64,000 bases of DNA from JAFAQB01 sp046724555 (lineage in GTDB: Archaea > Thermoproteota > Nitrososphaeria > Nitrososphaerales > Nitrososphaeraceae): positions 1 to 64,000 of the forward strand of contig JBKOWU010000017.1 of the NCBI GenBank assembly GCA_046724555.1, written 5' to 3'. Below are positions 53,582 through 62,716 of this stretch, in pieces; within the stretch, counting starts at the first letter, position 1; each line of letters starts with the position of its first letter. The position numbers and the translations under genes were made by a program. Below the pieces are notes generated by a model. It was given only the letters and a program-made list of their open reading frames with translations. It was not told the origin of the DNA and ran no database searches.

Positions 53582-54523
53582 TCATGGTACGATATGAGTT
53601 CCGGTGGTACCGTTTAACGACTCTGAAAGCCTTTTCAGATTACCAATTATAGCCTCTTCCCCGCCATTTTCTATAAATTTTATAGAAGCCCGTACTTTTG
53701 GACCCATACCACCTTCTTCTAAATCTGCTATCTTAAGTTTATTAATTTCATTAAGTCTTATCTTTGAAACAAGCTGTTGGTTACTCTTACCATAATTCTC
53801 GTACAGACCATCTACATCTGTTAAAAGTACCAACTTTGTCGCACCAATAAGTGTTGCCAATCTTTCACTTGCAAGGTCTTTATCTATCACTGCATCTACG
53901 CCAATAAGAGTATCGTTCTTCTGTATCACTGGTATGCCTCCGCCACCACATGCAATCACTAGGAATCCCGCATCGACCATTGTACGAATTGCATGTGATT
54001 CAATTATGTGAAGCGGCTTTGGAGATGGTACTACTCGCCTGTATCCTCTACCCGTATACTCCTTTATTGTCCAGTCAGGTCGTTCAGCCATAATCGAGGC
54101 AACTTGATCATCATTGAAGAACGGACCGATAGGCTTAGTTGGATTTTGAAAAGCGGGATCATTCTTATCAACCTTGACTCTAGTTATTAGAGTAATGACT
54201 TCCTTATCCATTCCTCTGGTATTCAGTATATTTTTTAATGATTGTTGGATCATGTAGCCTATCCAGCCCTGGGTTTGTGCCCCACATGCATCGATCGGAA
54301 AAGGAGGTGCATACTTCTTGGCGATTTCATTTTTCAAAAGAATATATCCTACTTGAGGTCCGTTCCCATGAGTTACCACTACTCTGTAGCCTTGAATTAG
54401 ATCCGCTATTTTACTTGCAGCAGGTTGGAAATTTGCATCCTGCTCTTCAAAGCTTCCACTTTGTCCACTTTGAAGTAACGCATTTCCTCCCAATGCAATA
54501 ACTAAAGGATCGGGAGAGATCAA
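53582..54523 (-). CDS. arcC: Carbamate kinase (AllK/ArcC type)
   Basis: The 313-residue kinase carries every family motif: VIALGGNALL, VVVTHGNGPQVGYILL, PTKPIGPFF, GYRRVVPSPKP, ACGGGGIPVI, DKDLASERLA and EEGGMGPKVRASIKF, ending THIVP. It converts carbamoyl phosphate and ADP to ATP, CO2 and NH3. It is placed between DUF2877 and DUF1116. A 130-bp A+T-rich gap upstream (TATAAATAATAATT on the minus strand near 54608-54621) could hold an internal promoter. Confidence 0.95.
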   Translation of the reverse strand: MISPDPLVIALGGNALLQSGQSGSFEEQDANFQPAASKIADLIQGYRVVVTHGNGPQVGYILLKNEIAKKYAPPFPIDACGAQTQGWIGYMIQQSLKNILNTRGMDKEVITLITRVKVDKNDPAFQNPTKPIGPFFNDDQVASIMAERPDWTIKEYTGRGYRRVVPSPKPLHIIESHAIRTMVDAGFLVIACGGGGIPVIQKNDTLIGVDAVIDKDLASERLATLIGATKLVLLTDVDGLYENYGKSNQQLVSKIRLNEINKLKIADLEEGGMGPKVRASIKFIENGGEEAIIGNLKRLSESLNGTTGTHIVP

Positions 54524-54652
54524 GAAGGATATTTGTTTGCTCGCTTATTTAACAGTATTTAATAACTCTACCGAAAATTTTCATTTATCATAATGTTAAA
54601 AAATTATTATTTATATACATGTAATTCTTCTATAAAAGTATCACAAAAATCA

Positions 54653-55654
54653 TCATATTGTCACTTTAGTTTCCCTTTTACGTGGAAATATGCTAAGAAG
54701 TTCTGTGTGGAATTCTCGATCAATAAATGTATACAATGCAGCAGTCATGCCTATACCAATATCAGATCCTGATGTATGTCCTCTATAACTGATTTGACGT
54801 AATAAAGAGATATACTTCTCTGGATCTCCAGTAAATATAGAATTTATCATTTCCTGAATTTGCTCATCTACAATACATTTTTCATAATACTCTATGAATT
54901 TAGAGCTCATCCATGTTGTGCTGCGGGACAGCTTCTTACTATGCAATATTACGGGGGCAGTATGTAAAAAATCAGATAAATTGTTAAATAGTACACAATA
55001 ACCAGATATAAAATCGTCACCAGAGGGAGTATATCCTGGTCCTCTCCCACAGAGTTCAAGCAATCTATTTGATATTATCTCGACAAACTTTTTACTATCT
55101 TCAATAGATGTACAATGTTGTAATTGCACTAAGGTTTTGGATAATAATCCAGTAGTGGTAAAATCAGGATCTAACAAGCAACCTCTTCTAGCTGTTTTCA
55201 ACAGTGTATCGAATATCTTATCACTAACATTAACATTAACAAATCTTTTCAGTAGCTCATAACAAGGTCTTTCAAAATTATTCTTGTAAATTGTAGATTT
55301 GTTGATGTTTATAAGAATAGCCGTCCCTATCGATAACGTTTCATTATCTTGTTTCCTTAACTTGGATCCGTAAGACACAATTTGTCTGAATCCACTGGAT
55401 ATGTTAGACACTGGAAATACATTCATACTAATAGGTGATCGAATTTTTCCTAATGTAATAACCAAAAGTTCATCGTTAATCATTTTGATATTCATATTAG
55501 TATCAAAAACACTGATGACCTTGCCGAGACATTTGTGTGCTGCAGCTATAGATATTTGTGGTAAATATCGGCATCCTATCCAGCGACAATCAAGTAAGCA
55601 TTTATTTTTTTCATGTGAAATCCAGTCATCGTTCCCCATAAACGCATTTTTCAA
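54653..55654 (-). CDS. allH: DUF2877 protein (AllH-like), oxamate carbamoyltransferase component
   Basis: The 333-residue protein matches DUF2877/AllH: LVITLGKIRSPISMNVFPVS near the start, and LCGRGPGYTPSGDDFISGYC and SYRGHTSGSDIGIGMTAALY in the C-terminal half, where the 'GxGxTPSGDD' and 'HTSGxD' blocks are the family hallmarks. No ATG is available; TTG 55654 is the start. The gene begins 6 bp after the small accessory ORF. In E. coli AllH is one of three oxamate carbamoyltransferase components. Confidence 0.85.
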   Translation of the reverse strand: MKNAFMGNDDWISHEKNKCLLDCRWIGCRYLPQISIAAAHKCLGKVISVFDTNMNIKMINDELLVITLGKIRSPISMNVFPVSNISSGFRQIVSYGSKLRKQDNETLSIGTAILININKSTIYKNNFERPCYELLKRFVNVNVSDKIFDTLLKTARRGCLLDPDFTTTGLLSKTLVQLQHCTSIEDSKKFVEIISNRLLELCGRGPGYTPSGDDFISGYCVLFNNLSDFLHTAPVILHSKKLSRSTTWMSSKFIEYYEKCIVDEQIQEMINSIFTGDPEKYISLLRQISYRGHTSGSDIGIGMTAALYTFIDREFHTELLSIFPRKRETKVTI

Positions 55655-55660
55655 TTTTAC

Positions 55661-55831
55661 CTAGAGTATTTTGGAGAGAATGTCCTCGGTCTCCTTATCG
55701 AGTTTTGTAGCTGGTTTCCAATCAACTTGAACTACAGTTACACTTTGATCTTGCAGAGAATGAAAGAAGATGTCAAGACCAAGATTTATGACAGTCAGTT
55801 TCGAATTAAATAAATCGTGTTTAACCAACAA
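55661..55831 (-). CDS. 56-residue accessory ORF between fdrA and DUF2877
   Basis: The frame starts at TTG 55831 inside the 3' end of fdrA (11-bp overlap) and reads LFNSKLTVINLGLDIFFHSL, then QSVTVVQVDWKPATKL. In bacterial members of this system I recall the equivalent 'VIN-GL--F...VVxVDWxPP' piece as part of a larger FdrA- or DUF1116-related polypeptide. Here it stands as its own short gene, likely translationally coupled to fdrA. It may complete the carbamoyltransferase active site. Confidence 0.6.
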   Translation of the reverse strand: MLVKHDLFNSKLTVINLGLDIFFHSLQDQSVTVVQVDWKPATKLDKETEDILSKIL

Positions 55832-57443
55832 TGCCACCTAAGTCAATGTATTTAGCATAAATCTGTTCTAAATCTATCTTGCCTCTGGAAGCTATTGTTG
55901 CAGATGCAATTGTTGCGAAAGCGTTACTTGGCATGACAATTACACCCGACCTTTTGAGCAGCTGTACACTAGACTCATAATTTTGGGGATCTTTTTTAGT
56001 GCCGCATATATGAGCCATTATGCTGAGGTACCTGCCTTCCCTCTCTGCATATTTTTTTGCATCCTTGATTTCGTTTATAATTGCCCCAACAGGATCAGGG
56101 TTCGATCCGTAGCCCAAGACAAAATCCAATAATATTACTGCTACTTTTGAGTCTACAGATTCATCGATTAATCTTAGTTTTCTTATAGTTGGATCTATCA
56201 TAGGATGCGCCCTTCCTTCGGTAAATTCCTCCTCTCCTAAATCAATAACAGAATTCATCTGACTTTTTGAAGTATCAAATAAAGCTTGCGAACCACCAAT
56301 AGGAACATTCGAGTAGATATGTTTTAAAGGGATTCCATTTAAAATCATCTGAGCTTCATAGGTAAAAGTGCCTCCTGTAAGAAGTGCTCTTACATATTTC
56401 TGATTCTTTTGCAATTTTAGCCATTCCTTTTCCAATCTCTTACGCAAAGTCTTTGAGGGAATGTAAATTGCCTCTATTGCTTTTTTGAAATTGTTTTCAC
56501 CCAACTGCTTTGCAACAGCTAATACAGAAGACGTCAGGGTGTTTACTTCAGTTACCTTCCGTTTTTTAACATGATAGTTGGTCATTTCTGTTGTGCCCAT
56601 AAAAGTTAGAACATAATCTTTATTCCCCTTGTTTACGATGTAGCTAGTAATTTTTTCTTTTACCTGAGAAGAAGGCGGCTTCGATACTATATCAATTATT
56701 TCGATATCCTCGCAAGCCTCCAATGCTTTTATTGATTCTATGATCATTATTCCTCCTATCTCGTCCTTGGGATCATTTCCCCCAACCCCCAATCCATGTT
56801 TAATACCAATTTCGCATTGATCTAGTAGCGTGGAGACTTCTTGTAATCCGGTGCCGGCTGCTGCGACAATTCCAACAGGCCCATTTCTTATTATATTTGA
56901 AAAACCTATACCTTTGCCGTTAATGATAGACGTTCCGGATCCTGGGCCTAAAACTAAAATGCCATTATTGGAAGCATATTTCTTTATTGCCAGCTCGTCT
57001 GATATAGATACATGGTCGCTGAATATGTGTTGATGGATGCCAGCATCGATTAACCTTAAGGAAAGATCCTTTACATATTCACCAGGAATAGAGATTAGAG
57101 CTAAATTAGCATTAGGCATAGATGTTAATGCAGAATCTAGATCCAAAATTTGACCACTTTGGTCTGGGCCATGTATTCTGTCAGTTCCTTCAAGTAAATT
57201 GTCAAGCCTTGTCAAGACCGACTCTAATGATCTTTTATCCTGCGCCTTGATAGCTATTATTGAATCAGATTCCTTTGCATGTTTAATTTTATCTTCAGGA
57301 AAGCCAAGTTTGACTAGGATTTGCTTATTCGTCCTCGTACCCATTATGACAGCTGCCTCTTGTATTCCAGGTTGGCGTTTAATATTGCTAGATATTTTCA
57401 TTAGCTGAAGCGAATCTCTGTAAAAATTCTGCTTAATTTTCAC
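55821..57443 (-). CDS. fdrA: FdrA-like acyl-CoA-synthetase-fold protein (AllF), oxamate carbamoyltransferase component
   Basis: The 540-residue protein follows FdrA: RDSLQLMKISSNI and AAVIMGTRTNKQILVKLG at the N-terminus, FSDHVSISDELAIKKYA, GPGSGTSIINGKGIGFSN, GPVGIVAAAGTGLQEVSTLL and GLGVGGNDPKDEIGGIM (CoA-binding and phosphohistidine region of the succinyl-CoA ligase fold). A longer frame extends to 57641, but its first 66 residues are hydrophobic and not FdrA-like; GTG 57443 gives the normal family start. It heads the operon. Confidence 0.85.
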   Translation of the reverse strand: MKIKQNFYRDSLQLMKISSNIKRQPGIQEAAVIMGTRTNKQILVKLGFPEDKIKHAKESDSIIAIKAQDKRSLESVLTRLDNLLEGTDRIHGPDQSGQILDLDSALTSMPNANLALISIPGEYVKDLSLRLIDAGIHQHIFSDHVSISDELAIKKYASNNGILVLGPGSGTSIINGKGIGFSNIIRNGPVGIVAAAGTGLQEVSTLLDQCEIGIKHGLGVGGNDPKDEIGGIMIIESIKALEACEDIEIIDIVSKPPSSQVKEKITSYIVNKGNKDYVLTFMGTTEMTNYHVKKRKVTEVNTLTSSVLAVAKQLGENNFKKAIEAIYIPSKTLRKRLEKEWLKLQKNQKYVRALLTGGTFTYEAQMILNGIPLKHIYSNVPIGGSQALFDTSKSQMNSVIDLGEEEFTEGRAHPMIDPTIRKLRLIDESVDSKVAVILLDFVLGYGSNPDPVGAIINEIKDAKKYAEREGRYLSIMAHICGTKKDPQNYESSVQLLKRSGVIVMPSNAFATIASATIASRGKIDLEQIYAKYIDLGGIVG

Positions 57444-57838
57444 ATGATAGAGAACTTCAGATCGCAAGCTATATTCCAGCAGTATTTTACATAAATTAAT
57501 ATATAAGCTTAAAAAAGATAACAATTTAAAGGCATAAAACAAAATCTGGAGCATTAACTCGTGATTTTTTATTGATGGCATACCGTCTTTCAGCAAAAAC
57601 AATGTATCTTGTGATATAATCTCCTTTGTATTCATTAACAAATTTATGCACCAAATAACATTGAAAAATAAAAAAATTTAATAGAGTATAAAAATATAAC
57701 ATCTATTGAACACCTTCTAACATAAGGATGACCAGATAAGACCGACATATGTGACGCAAAATTATTTTTTTATGATATAACATATTTTTGAGGAAAATTT
57801 CAAACAAACTATAATAGGACGCATAAGATCAATGCTGT
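57444..57838. other. Divergent control region between the fdrA operon and the BMP importer
   Basis: Contains A+T-rich TATA-like tracts for both directions (AAATTTAATAGAGTATAAAAATA around 57668-57695; TTATTTTTTTATGATATAAC around 57761-57781). The repeat found at 41983-42278 is absent here. Shared location implies shared regulation of transport and catabolism. Confidence 0.45.
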
Positions 57839-58885
57839 ATGCACTTAAAAGAAAGTGTAGACTTACGTATTTGTCTCTTCTCCGTCATAGCAACAGCCTT
57901 AATTCTAGGACTCAGCAACGCATTTCAATTGTCACCCAATACTCATGCACAACCAGCACCACTAAAGGTAGCATTTGTGACTGATGGCAAATTCAGTGAT
58001 GGAGGATGGGGGGCGGCTGGTTTTAACGGTATGCAAGCACTAGTAAAAAAATACCATATAGATCTTAAAACAGCAGATGGCGTGGCAATACCCGATACTG
58101 AAAATACGCTAAGAGGATATGGTGATACTGGCTTTAATTTAATTATTGCTCAAGGTTTTCAATGGGGAGATCCTGCAATTAAAGTTGCACCGGATTATCC
58201 AGATGCAAAATTTGTAATTATGACTGGACTTGTTAAAGCTACTAATGTAGCTTCAATATTTCCAATGCAGCAAGAAGGATCATTTCTCTTAGGATCGCTT
58301 GCCGCAATGATGTCTAAAACAGGGACAATAGGTTTTGTTGGCGGACAGGAGTATCCCAACGTTGTTAATATTGTTGAGGGCTACAAGCAAGGTGCAAAAT
58401 ACATAAATCCAAAGATAAAAATACTTACTTCGTACGTTGGCGAGTGGAATAATCCTGCAAAGGGTAAAGAAACAGCACTCGCTCAAATAAATTCTGGTTC
58501 GGATTTCCTGCTTCACGTTGCAGATACCTCTGGACATGGTGTCATTGACGCGGCAAAAGACAAGGGTATTTATGCATTTGGTGCTGTATCAGACCAAAAT
58601 AGATTGGCGCCAAATGCAGTGCTTACTTCTTTTGTATTAGACATGGATAAGGCGTATGATCAAGCTTATACACAAGCTAAAAATGGTCAATTCAAAGGAG
58701 AAATATCCAAGCCGGGATTAGAACCATCCAAGGGTGCTCCTGGTGATGGCATAGTGTATTTAGCACCATTTCATGATTTGGATAGTAAAGTGCCTCAGAA
58801 TGTAAAAACTAAATTAACTCAATTGACTCAGGATATTATCAATAAAAAGATTACAGTTCCAGAAAGAACTACGGCCACTCCTTGA
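57839..58885 (+). CDS. BMP-family (PnrA-like) ABC transporter substrate-binding protein
   Basis: The 348-residue protein has a signal peptide (FSVIATALILGLSNAFQLSP, cleavage near THA) and the BMP opening LKVAFVTDGKFSDGGWGAAG followed by FNGMQALVKKYHI. Other family blocks: NLIIAQGFQWGDPAIKVAPD, FLLGSLAAMMSKTGTIGFVG and GVIDAAKDKGIYAFGAVSDQ. Relatives bind purine nucleosides (PnrA, BmpA) or other small molecules. There is no lipobox Cys, so anchoring may be by the signal or not at all. First gene of the importer operon; ATPase follows by 19 bp. Confidence 0.9.
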   Translation: MHLKESVDLRICLFSVIATALILGLSNAFQLSPNTHAQPAPLKVAFVTDGKFSDGGWGAAGFNGMQALVKKYHIDLKTADGVAIPDTENTLRGYGDTGFNLIIAQGFQWGDPAIKVAPDYPDAKFVIMTGLVKATNVASIFPMQQEGSFLLGSLAAMMSKTGTIGFVGGQEYPNVVNIVEGYKQGAKYINPKIKILTSYVGEWNNPAKGKETALAQINSGSDFLLHVADTSGHGVIDAAKDKGIYAFGAVSDQNRLAPNAVLTSFVLDMDKAYDQAYTQAKNGQFKGEISKPGLEPSKGAPGDGIVYLAPFHDLDSKVPQNVKTKLTQLTQDIINKKITVPERTTATP

Positions 58886-58904
58886 TTTTTTTGATCCATA
58901 CGAA

Positions 58905-60554
58905 ATGAATCATGAAACATCGGCGATTTCAAACATAACAACGAAATATTTTAGAAAATTCAAGAGGGATAATGCTCTTGAGCAAGTAGATCATCAGACG
59001 GGTACTCCGTCAAGCATTGAGCATGATGGAGATCGGCTTGTCATTATGAAAGGAATTAGCTGTAGGTTTGGTGAGTTGATGGCAAATGACAACGTCAACT
59101 TTGATTTGATGAAAGGCGAGATTCATGCACTTCTTGGTGAAAATGGAGCCGGAAAAACAACATTAATGAGCATATTATATGGCATGTATCAACCAACCTC
59201 AGGAAATATTTACGTGAGGGGAAATCGTGTTGCAATTAAGTCGCCTTTACATGCTATTGATCTTGGGATTTCAATGGTACATCAACACTTCTTATTGACT
59301 CCGCCTCATACCGTTACTGAAAATATAATTGTGGGGTTAAAAACGAATAGAAGGATTTTCTTAGATACACAAAACGCTGAGAAAAAGATTCTATCACTAT
59401 CCAATAAATATGGGCTTGAGGTAAATCCTAATGCAATTGTTGGCAATTTATCTGTAGGTGAGCAGCAACGTGTCGAAATAATAAAAGCTCTCTACAGAGA
59501 TGTAGATGTACTAATTCTTGATGAGCCGACTGGAATGCTTACGCCTAAGGAGGAAGAAGCATTATTTGTAGTGTTAAAATCGATGGTAAAGCAAGGCTTG
59601 TCTATTATATTTATAACTCATAAGCTAAGAGAAGTGATGGAAGTAAGTGACAGAGTTACCGTCTTAAGGAACGGTAAAGTTATTGGCACAGTTAAAACAA
59701 CTGATACTAGTGAGACAGAACTGGCAAGAATGATGATAGGAAGATCGTTTGTTAACCAGACCAGTATAGAAAGTTCAGCAAATAACCAATCTGATACAAT
59801 TCTCGAGTTAAAGAATGTGTATGCGGCAAATAATTCAAATGTATTATTTATTAAAGACCTTTCTCTTGAGTTGCATAAAGGAGAAATTTTAGGTATAGCA
59901 GGAGTAGATGGCAACGGTCAAAGTGAACTTGCTGAATTGATATCAGGTTTGAGGAAAATGCGCAGCGGACAAATTATCATGGATTCCAAACCTATTGAAA
60001 ACATCTCTCCAAAACATATTCGAGAATGGGGTCTAGCTTATGTGCCTGAAGATCGCCTTCACACTGGGCTAATTTTGGAATACACTATTGCAGAAAATTT
60101 GGTTCTTGATAGATGGTACGCTGAACCTTATTCGGGGAAATTATTCTTGAAGAAGCATGAAATGAAAGAATTCGCAGAAAAGATGATCTCCGATTTTGAT
60201 ATAAAAATAACTGGATTAAGCGCTTCGGTCAGATCAATGTCTGGGGGCAATTTACAAAAAATTGTTCTTGCAAGAGAGCTGTCAAGAAATCCTAAAGTCC
60301 TGGTTGTCCACAATCCAACTAGAGGCTTAGATATAGGTGCTACAGAATATGTTCATAGACAGTTAATTAAACAAAGGGACAATGGAGTAGGGGTCTTGTT
60401 GTTGTCGCTCGATCTAGATGAAATCCTCTCTATTAGTGACAGAATAGGAGTAATATATGAAGGTAAAATAGTTACAATTGTCGAAAGAGAAAAAGCTGAT
60501 GTCGATCAGTTGGGTCTTTTAATGGGCGGTAAAGTAGCAGAGTCCAATTTATGA
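58905..60554 (+). CDS. ABC transporter ATP-binding protein with two ATPase domains (nucleoside/BMP type)
   Basis: The 549-residue protein has two ABC cassettes. Domain 1: Walker A LGENGAGKTTLMSIL, Q-loop SMVHQHFLLTPPHTV, signature LSVGEQQRVEIIKAL, Walker B VLILDEPTGMLTP. Domain 2: degenerate Walker A GVDGNGQSELAELI, signature MSGGNLQKIVLARELSRNP and VLVVHNPTRGLDIG. This pattern is typical of RbsA/YufO/NupO-type importers. About 45 extra residues precede domain 1. It overlaps the next gene by 4 bp. Confidence 0.92.
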   Translation: MNHETSAISNITTKYFRKFKRDNALEQVDHQTGTPSSIEHDGDRLVIMKGISCRFGELMANDNVNFDLMKGEIHALLGENGAGKTTLMSILYGMYQPTSGNIYVRGNRVAIKSPLHAIDLGISMVHQHFLLTPPHTVTENIIVGLKTNRRIFLDTQNAEKKILSLSNKYGLEVNPNAIVGNLSVGEQQRVEIIKALYRDVDVLILDEPTGMLTPKEEEALFVVLKSMVKQGLSIIFITHKLREVMEVSDRVTVLRNGKVIGTVKTTDTSETELARMMIGRSFVNQTSIESSANNQSDTILELKNVYAANNSNVLFIKDLSLELHKGEILGIAGVDGNGQSELAELISGLRKMRSGQIIMDSKPIENISPKHIREWGLAYVPEDRLHTGLILEYTIAENLVLDRWYAEPYSGKLFLKKHEMKEFAEKMISDFDIKITGLSASVRSMSGGNLQKIVLARELSRNPKVLVVHNPTRGLDIGATEYVHRQLIKQRDNGVGVLLLSLDLDEILSISDRIGVIYEGKIVTIVEREKADVDQLGLLMGGKVAESNL

Positions 60555-61627
60555 GAGGATCAAACAGTTTAAAAATGAAAGTCGAATTGCAAAAAAAACG
60601 ACCGAAACTCTTGTCCTTTGCCCCATACATGTCCGCTGGTTTCGCTTTTCTGATAGGTGCAGTAATACTTTCTTTTTCTGGTATTGATCCAATAGTTGCT
60701 TACGGCGTCATGCTAAAAGGAGCTTTTGGAAACATGCGGGGCATAGCGGACACACTTGTCAAAACTACCCCGTTACTTCTAACAGGATTAGGAGTAGCAT
60801 TAGCATTTAAGTGTAGAATATGGAATATAGGTGCAGAAGGACAGCTCTACATGGGTGCACTGGGCGCTGCTTTAGCAGGTATCTCAGCGATCGGTGCAGT
60901 GCCAATAGTAGGCGTTACTGTTGCTTTAATTATTGGATTTATTTTCGGAGCTTCTATTGGATTGGTACCGGCTTTACTTAAAGTCAAGCTTGGAGTCAAC
61001 GAAATAATTGTTACTGTTTTATTGAACTTTATTGTGCTTCTCTTTATTACCTATTTATTACATGGGCCTATAAAAGCTCCTGGCTTTAACCCATACAGTC
61101 CTGAAATTTTTCCTCAGTCACAGCTGCCTATTATACTACCTCATACTCGTCTGCATGCGGGGATAATCATTGCCGCATTAGCGACCATCGCAACGCACTT
61201 ACTGTTATCTAAAACCAAAATTGGCTTTGAGATTAAGAGTGTTGGCGCAAATATCAAGGCTGCTAGATATGCTGGCATGAATGTTTCTAAGAGTATACTG
61301 GTAGTTATGGGAATTAGCGGCGGGCTTGCTGGACTAGCCGGTGCAGTCCTAGTAACAGGTGTACAGCGCTATTTAATCGAAGGAATTTCTCCAGGATATG
61401 GTTTTATAGCAGTAATAGTAGCGTTGCTGGGTAGACAACATCCTATAGGCGTAGCAATAGTGGCATTTTTCTTCGCTGCTCTTATTTCGGGATCTGAGGT
61501 AATGTATAGAACATTGGGTATACCCAGCTCTTTTGCTACGACACTCCAGGCATTAGTGCTGATTTTTGTTCTCATAGGCGAATTATTTACTCGTCTTCCA
61601 GTTACAAAAAGGGGAGGCGTCATATAA
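60551..61627 (+). CDS. ABC transporter permease 1 (NupP/YufP-like)
   Basis: The 358-residue protein has about ten hydrophobic segments. Family blocks include GIADTLVKTTPLLLTGLGVA, ALAFKCRIWNIGAEGQLYMG, VNEIIVTVLLNFIVLLF and the C-terminal ISPGYGFIAVIVALLGRQHP, all normal for the branched-chain/nucleoside permease superfamily. It starts within the ATPase gene stop (ATGA overlap) and is followed directly by permease 2. Confidence 0.9.
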   Translation: MRGSNSLKMKVELQKKRPKLLSFAPYMSAGFAFLIGAVILSFSGIDPIVAYGVMLKGAFGNMRGIADTLVKTTPLLLTGLGVALAFKCRIWNIGAEGQLYMGALGAALAGISAIGAVPIVGVTVALIIGFIFGASIGLVPALLKVKLGVNEIIVTVLLNFIVLLFITYLLHGPIKAPGFNPYSPEIFPQSQLPIILPHTRLHAGIIIAALATIATHLLLSKTKIGFEIKSVGANIKAARYAGMNVSKSILVVMGISGGLAGLAGAVLVTGVQRYLIEGISPGYGFIAVIVALLGRQHPIGVAIVAFFFAALISGSEVMYRTLGIPSSFATTLQALVLIFVLIGELFTRLPVTKRGGVI

Positions 61628-61629
61628 AG

Positions 61630-62562
61630 CTGGTAGAATCTGATTTTATAATAGGTATAGTAGTATCGGGAATTCGTCTGAGTACACCTGTCATTTTTGC
61701 GGCCCTTGGAGAAACAATAGCTGAACGCGCAGGAGTATTAAATCTAGGGTTAGAAGGAATGATGTTGATGGGAGCATTTGGTGGTTTTATTGGAACTTAT
61801 TTTACGGGAAATGTGTTTGTGGGTTTATTATTGGCAATTTTCGGTCCGGCCTTAATGGCTATCTTAATGGCATTCATGAGTGTAACTCTACGAACTAATC
61901 AACTAGTCGCAGGATTGGCAATATGGCTCTTGGGTGTCGGATTAACAGCTTTGCTATTTAGATTAGCATTTGGAGTTGTAACAATAGCACCTAAAATAAA
62001 TCAGGTTCCTGGCATAGACATTCCATTTCTAAGTCACATACCGATAATTGGCTCAGCAATATTTCGATACGATCCTTTTGTTTATTTGGCATTTTTACTA
62101 GTCCCGCTTATTCATATTTTTCTATTTAAGACAAGTCTAGGTTTGAGAATTAGAACTGTAGGAGAAAACCCCAGGCAAGCAGATGCATTAGGAGTAAACG
62201 TTTACAAAATACGTTATTTTGCAGTTATGATAGGAGGCGTGCTTGCTGGTTTAGCCGGGTCGTACTTTGCTCTGGTCACAACAGGTTACTTTTTAGAAAA
62301 TATTACTGCAGGTCAGGGATGGATTGCACTTGCTGTAGTCATATTTGGTAGATGGAAACCGTTCTATGTATTATTGGGAGGTTTAACATTTGGATTCGTG
62401 GATGCCTTCCAATTAGGCCTGCAAGCTGTAGGAACTGCAGTCCCATCCCAATTTCTATTAATGCTTCCATATTTGATACCAATTGCAATATTGGCAGGAA
62501 TGTATAAGAAAACTGCTGCACCAGCCGCATTGGCTATACCATATAAAAGAGGAGAAAGATAA
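61630..62562 (+). CDS. ABC transporter permease 2 (NupQ/YufQ-like) with non-canonical start
   Basis: The 310-residue protein has IFAALGETIAERAGVLNLGL followed by EGMMLMGAFGGFIGTYFTGN, the conserved start of this permease class. Because the 43 residues before ATG 61759 are clearly part of the family, the true start must be upstream, yet no ATG, GTG or TTG exists there. In-frame CTG 61630 or ATA 61624 (overlapping the previous stop) are candidates; a GGGGAGG site is at 61608-61615. The rest has eight or so hydrophobic helices and ITAGQGWIALAVVIFGRW. Confidence 0.85.
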   Translation: MVESDFIIGIVVSGIRLSTPVIFAALGETIAERAGVLNLGLEGMMLMGAFGGFIGTYFTGNVFVGLLLAIFGPALMAILMAFMSVTLRTNQLVAGLAIWLLGVGLTALLFRLAFGVVTIAPKINQVPGIDIPFLSHIPIIGSAIFRYDPFVYLAFLLVPLIHIFLFKTSLGLRIRTVGENPRQADALGVNVYKIRYFAVMIGGVLAGLAGSYFALVTTGYFLENITAGQGWIALAVVIFGRWKPFYVLLGGLTFGFVDAFQLGLQAVGTAVPSQFLLMLPYLIPIAILAGMYKKTAAPAALAIPYKRGER

Positions 62563-62716
62563 ATCTATTATATGACGAGCACAGAGGTCACTTATGTAAT
62601 ACGATTTATCCATGTAGAGCGTAATGACAATAATAGAAGACTTCACTGATGATAACATTACTATGGATTATAAATCCTCTTATATATCCAGATACTGATA
62701 TTTTATTATAAATTCG

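Noticed and set aside
57444..57641. 66-codon N-terminal extension of FdrA
   Set aside because: The extra residues are hydrophobic and unlike any FdrA; GTG 57443 gives the family-typical start.
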